Part shown: positions 61,226 to 64,000 of the stretch, piece after piece | Numbering within the stretch: position 1 is the first letter of the stretch | Layout of the letters: each line of letters opens with the position of its first letter | From: Rhodobiaceae bacterium | GTDB lineage: Bacteria > Pseudomonadota > Alphaproteobacteria > Rhizobiales > Tepidamorphaceae | Length of the DNA: 64,000 nt | Direction: 5' to 3' | Assembly (NCBI GenBank): GCA_020637895.1 | Contig: JACKJP010000008.1 | Coordinates: 1-64,000 of the forward strand | Notes under the pieces: generated by a model | Databases searched by the model: none | Seen by the model: only the letters and a program-made list of their open reading frames with translations | What the model was told of the DNA's origin: nothing | Position numbers and translations under genes: made by a program

Positions 61226-61540
61226 ATGATTGTCGAAGAGCGCATCTACACCGCCCATCCGGGCAAGCTGAATACTTTTCTCTCCGTCTACGAGGAACTC
61301 GGCCTGCCATTGCAGCTGAAGTATCTGGAAAACATGGTCGGCTATTTCACCAGCGAGATCGGAACGCTCAATCTCGCGGTCCATCTGTGGCGCTACGAGG
61401 ACCTTGAAGACCGCCGCGCACGCCGGGGCCGCATGGCTGCCGATCCTGCATTCGCGCACTATATGTCGCAGGCCATGCCCCTGCTGCAGGCCATGGAGAA
61501 CCGGATTTTGCTGCCAACATCCTTTTCCGCGCTGAAGTAA
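61226..61540 (+). CDS. NIPSNAP family protein
   Basis: 104 residues from ATG 61226 (MIVEERIYTAHPGKLNTFLSVYEE), with GGAAGA upstream. The dimeric alpha/beta-barrel NIPSNAP fold is recognisable (VHLWRYEDLEDRRARRGRMAADPAF). Members often follow catabolic or transport genes; function not defined. 49 nt after the TRAP permease gene. Confidence 0.85.
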   Translation: MIVEERIYTAHPGKLNTFLSVYEELGLPLQLKYLENMVGYFTSEIGTLNLAVHLWRYEDLEDRRARRGRMAADPAFAHYMSQAMPLLQAMENRILLPTSFSALK

Positions 61541-61567
61541 GCCGCCTTAAATTTTTTCCGATCTGCC

Positions 61568-61592
61568 GGAACCGAAAAGCGACCTGCGCGTT
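61568..61592 (+). promoter_or_regulatory. EcfG-type promoter of bphO-bphP
   Basis: GGAAC (61568-61572), a 16-bp spacer and CGTT (61589-61592), 48 bp ahead of the bphO start. It matches the general-stress consensus exactly, so the phytochrome operon is probably under EcfG. Confidence 0.78.
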
Positions 61593-61640
61593 TTGATCGG
61601 TCATTTTTTGGGTAAACGCACTCCGGGGTAGCAGAACAGC

Positions 61641-62195
61641 GTGCGCAATATTCTCAGGCAGCACACTCATGCCAAACATCGCGATCTCGATGGGCTGATG
61701 TCGCGCCTCAACATCTCCAGCCGGGATGGCTATGGCATATTCCTGCGACTTCACGCCCGGGTCGTTCCCGCTGCGGAAGCCGCACTTGAGGGACAGTTGG
61801 GGTTCGATGAGATTCCCGATGCCCAGGCGCGTCTGAGATCGCCCGATCTGGGGCATGATCTGGCGGCTCTTGGTCTCAATCCGCCGCCAGCGGAGACACT
61901 ATCATTTGTTAATGACCGGGCGGTCATGGCGGGCATAGCCTACGTTCTGGAAGGGTCGCGCCTCGGCGCGAAGTTGCTTCTGAAGGATGTGCTGAAAGCC
62001 GATAGCGAACTGCCGGTCTCGTTTTTGCAGCACGGGGCCGGAATCCGGTTCTGGGGCTCGTTCACCGATTGGCTCGATGGCCAGGATTGGTCAGAGGTCG
62101 ATGTAAGACGAGCCTGCAGCGCTGCGGATGCGGTTTTTGACGCCTATCTCTCAGCCAGCCGCAACGAGACCGAAAGGCTGCCTCTTGAACATTGA
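61641..62195 (+). CDS. bphO: Biliverdin-producing heme oxygenase
   Basis: 184 residues, GTG start at 61641. The proximal heme His is His13 in THAKH (TxxxH motif), and the distal helix is AGIAYVLEGSRLGAKLL. It opens heme to biliverdin IXalpha, the chromophore of bacteriophytochrome. It overlaps the phytochrome gene by 11 bp, so the two are translationally coupled. Confidence 0.88.
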   Translation: MRNILRQHTHAKHRDLDGLMSRLNISSRDGYGIFLRLHARVVPAAEAALEGQLGFDEIPDAQARLRSPDLGHDLAALGLNPPPAETLSFVNDRAVMAGIAYVLEGSRLGAKLLLKDVLKADSELPVSFLQHGAGIRFWGSFTDWLDGQDWSEVDVRRACSAADAVFDAYLSASRNETERLPLEH

Positions 62196-64000
62196 TGCCG
62201 GCGCTCCCGTCGACCTGACAAATTGCGACCGCGAGCCGATCCATCTTCTGGGCAAGGTCCAGGATTACGGATTTCTGATCGGTTTCGGCGATGACGGCGC
62301 GATCACCGAGATATCGGACAATGCGCGTACATACCTGAATGGAAGTACGCCCGAAATCGGCGACGATGTGGGTAGCATCATCGGCGGCGAGACGATGCAT
62401 TTCATCCGCAACCGTGTACAGCACGTGCCCGTCGGCGGCGGTCATGAACTGATGTCGGCTGTTCCGCTTGGGCCGGACGGCAAGGTCTTCGACATCTCGG
62501 TTCATCGAAATGGCGGGAACATCATCGTTGAGGCCGAGCCGCATGACATGCAGGCATCGCTCCATCAGGATGTCTCGGATGTCCGGAACGCCGTGGCCCG
62601 ACTCAGCCGCGCGACGTCCTCCCAGCAGCTGTGCAACGACGCCGTCCGCATCACACGCATGCTCAGCGGTTTCGACCGTGTGATGTTCTACAAGTTTCTG
62701 CCCGACGATAGCGGTGAAGTCATCGCCGAAGCGGCCAATGCCGATCTTGAGCCATTCCTGGGCCTTCGCTATCCAGCCAGCGACATTCCCAAACAGGCAC
62801 GCGCTCTTTATGTGCGCAATCCGATCCGCATTATCTCCGATACCGGTTTTGCAGGTTCGCCCGTGCGCTCCTCCGATGGAGCGAAAACCATCGATCTGTC
62901 GGACAGCGTGCTGCGATCCGTCTCCGAGATTCATCTGGAATATCTTGGCAACATGGGCGTCGGCGCTTCAATGTCGATATCTGTCGTCGTCGACGGAAAG
63001 CTATGGGGCCTGATCGCGTGCCATCACTACGCGCCGCGCGTGCTGAATGCGGGACTGCGCAACGCATTGCTGCTTTTCGGACAGATGCTGTCGCTGCTGT
63101 TGCAGTCGCGCCTGGATACGGAGGCGCGTTCGCACGACAATGCCGCGCAAAACATTGCGAGCCGAATTTCGCGCCTCGTTTCGTCGAATCGATCGGTGGA
63201 AGATCTGATAGGGCAGGCGGCGCGGGAATTCATGCCGCTGGTCGGCGCGGATGGCGTTGCCGTCATCCTTGACGGTTCGGTTCAGATGCTGGGCCGAACG
63301 CCGTCGCGCGATGAGTGCCTGGCGCTCTGTCGGCATATCGCCAATGCGCGGTCCTCGGAGATTTTCCACACGCACGACCTTGGACGGGCGATACCCGCTG
63401 CCGCAGACTATGTCATGCGCGCCGCCGGATTGCTGTCCGTGCCGATTTCGCGCTCGCCGCGCGACTATATCCTGTTCTTCCGACGCGAACTGGTGCGCAC
63501 CATCAACTGGGCGGGCAATCCCAACAAGCCCGTTGAGGTGGGACCGCACGGGATAAGGCTTACGCCGAGAAAGAGTTTTGAAGCCTGGCAGGAAACCGTC
63601 GCCGGACAGTCTGAATACTGGTCGGCCTCGGATCTGCACGCCGCGTCGCTCCTGCGCGTGACGCTGCTTGAGGTCGTGCTCAGGCTTACCGATGAGGTTG
63701 CGCGCGAACGCAAGACGTCCGGAGAGCGGCAGGAACTGCTGATTGCCGAGCTCAACCACCGGGTGCGCAATATCCTGGGGCTTGTCAGGGGGCTCATCAC
63801 CCAAAGCAAGCAGGACGGGATTTCCACGGCTGAATTCGTCGACGTTCTCGACAGCCGAATTCAGGCACTCGCCCGTGCGCACGATCTGGTCACCCGGCAC
63901 AACTGGCAGCCATCATCTGTCGTGGAAATGATCGAGCTTGAAGCGGAAAGCTACCTGCTGGACAAGCGCGACCGTGTCATAATCGATGGTGAAGACGTCT
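62185..64000 (+). CDS. bphP: Bacteriophytochrome HWE-family histidine kinase (partial)
   Basis: From a probable TTG 62185 (AAAGG 8 nt upstream) the frame runs open to the window end. PAS domain with biliverdin-binding Cys14 (DLTNCDREPIHLLGKVQDYG); GAF domain with the pigment motif YPASDIP (about residue 193-200); PHY domain with the tongue motif RLTPRKSFEAW. An HWE-type kinase H-box ELNHRVRNILGLVRGL follows at about residue 523-530, and the end of the kinase domain lies outside. A red/far-red light receptor feeding a response regulator, plausibly PhyR. Confidence 0.9.
   Translation, partial: MNIDAGAPVDLTNCDREPIHLLGKVQDYGFLIGFGDDGAITEISDNARTYLNGSTPEIGDDVGSIIGGETMHFIRNRVQHVPVGGGHELMSAVPLGPDGKVFDISVHRNGGNIIVEAEPHDMQASLHQDVSDVRNAVARLSRATSSQQLCNDAVRITRMLSGFDRVMFYKFLPDDSGEVIAEAANADLEPFLGLRYPASDIPKQARALYVRNPIRIISDTGFAGSPVRSSDGAKTIDLSDSVLRSVSEIHLEYLGNMGVGASMSISVVVDGKLWGLIACHHYAPRVLNAGLRNALLLFGQMLSLLLQSRLDTEARSHDNAAQNIASRISRLVSSNRSVEDLIGQAAREFMPLVGADGVAVILDGSVQMLGRTPSRDECLALCRHIANARSSEIFHTHDLGRAIPAAADYVMRAAGLLSVPISRSPRDYILFFRRELVRTINWAGNPNKPVEVGPHGIRLTPRKSFEAWQETVAGQSEYWSASDLHAASLLRVTLLEVVLRLTDEVARERKTSGERQELLIAELNHRVRNILGLVRGLITQSKQDGISTAEFVDVLDSRIQALARAHDLVTRHNWQPSSVVEMIELEAESYLLDKRDRVIIDGEDV

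Overview
The window reads as a GC-rich alphaproteobacterial chromosome, most likely Hyphomicrobiales (Rhizobiales). The evidence is lineage-typical gene sets: a fused trpE(G) behind a Trp-codon leader, eukaryotic-type glnII with a divergent gstI-like gene, a phyR / nepR-ecfG general stress locus, an SbmA/BacA transporter, HWE-type histidine kinases and a bacteriophytochrome. Family or genus cannot be fixed from the sequence alone.

Layout. 1-990: end of an rRNA operon (23S 3' end, 5S, tRNA-fMet). 1.0-4.9 kb: a minus-strand redox/quinone-detoxification cluster (glutathionyl-hydroquinone reductase, DODA-type dioxygenase, DoxX, NAD(P)-binding reductase) facing a LysR regulator across a strong inverted repeat. 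5-11 kb: nucleotidyltransferase, MASE1-diguanylate cyclase, and a 1122-residue SAM/adenylate-cyclase/ATPase/TPR protein. 11-16 kb: secreted protein, PHB depolymerase, GST, gstI and glnII. 16-21 kb: GGDEF-EAL protein and modABC with a one-domain ModE. 21-31 kb: a general-stress-response island. It holds phyR, nepR, ecfG, an HWE kinase, Dps, a PRC-barrel protein, CsbD and several small membrane proteins. Many carry GGAAC-N16/17-CGTT promoters that I found by eye. 31-46 kb: AI-2E permease, L,D-transpeptidase, isochorismatase-like hydrolase, SbmA/BacA, cold-shock protein, trpL-trpE(G), a YbhGFS-like exporter with TetR regulator, amtB-glnK, enoyl-CoA hydratase, an isoprenylcysteine methyltransferase-like protein and MarR.

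46.4-54.3 kb is different. Six recognisable genes (ABC ATPase, creatininase, RLAN/RimK ATP-grasp ligase, GNAT-C39 peptidase protein, CopA, and most of a gamma-glutamyltransferase) are each broken by many one- or two-base indels, often in homopolymers, while the residues between breaks stay conserved. Genes on both sides are intact. I list these as pseudogenes but think base-calling or consensus error is the likelier cause. 55-64 kb is intact again: DUF1007 plus a NicO nickel/cobalt exporter, a PuuD-like amidase, a TRAP transporter with a NIPSNAP protein, and finally bphO-bphP (heme oxygenase and phytochrome HWE kinase, cut by the window end), preceded by another perfect EcfG-type promoter.

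The main functional theme is the general stress response. The core regulators sit in the middle, a set of small envelope and DNA-protection genes around them share its promoter motif, and two HWE kinases (one a phytochrome) are candidates for feeding signals into PhyR. No IS element, prophage or CRISPR array was seen.
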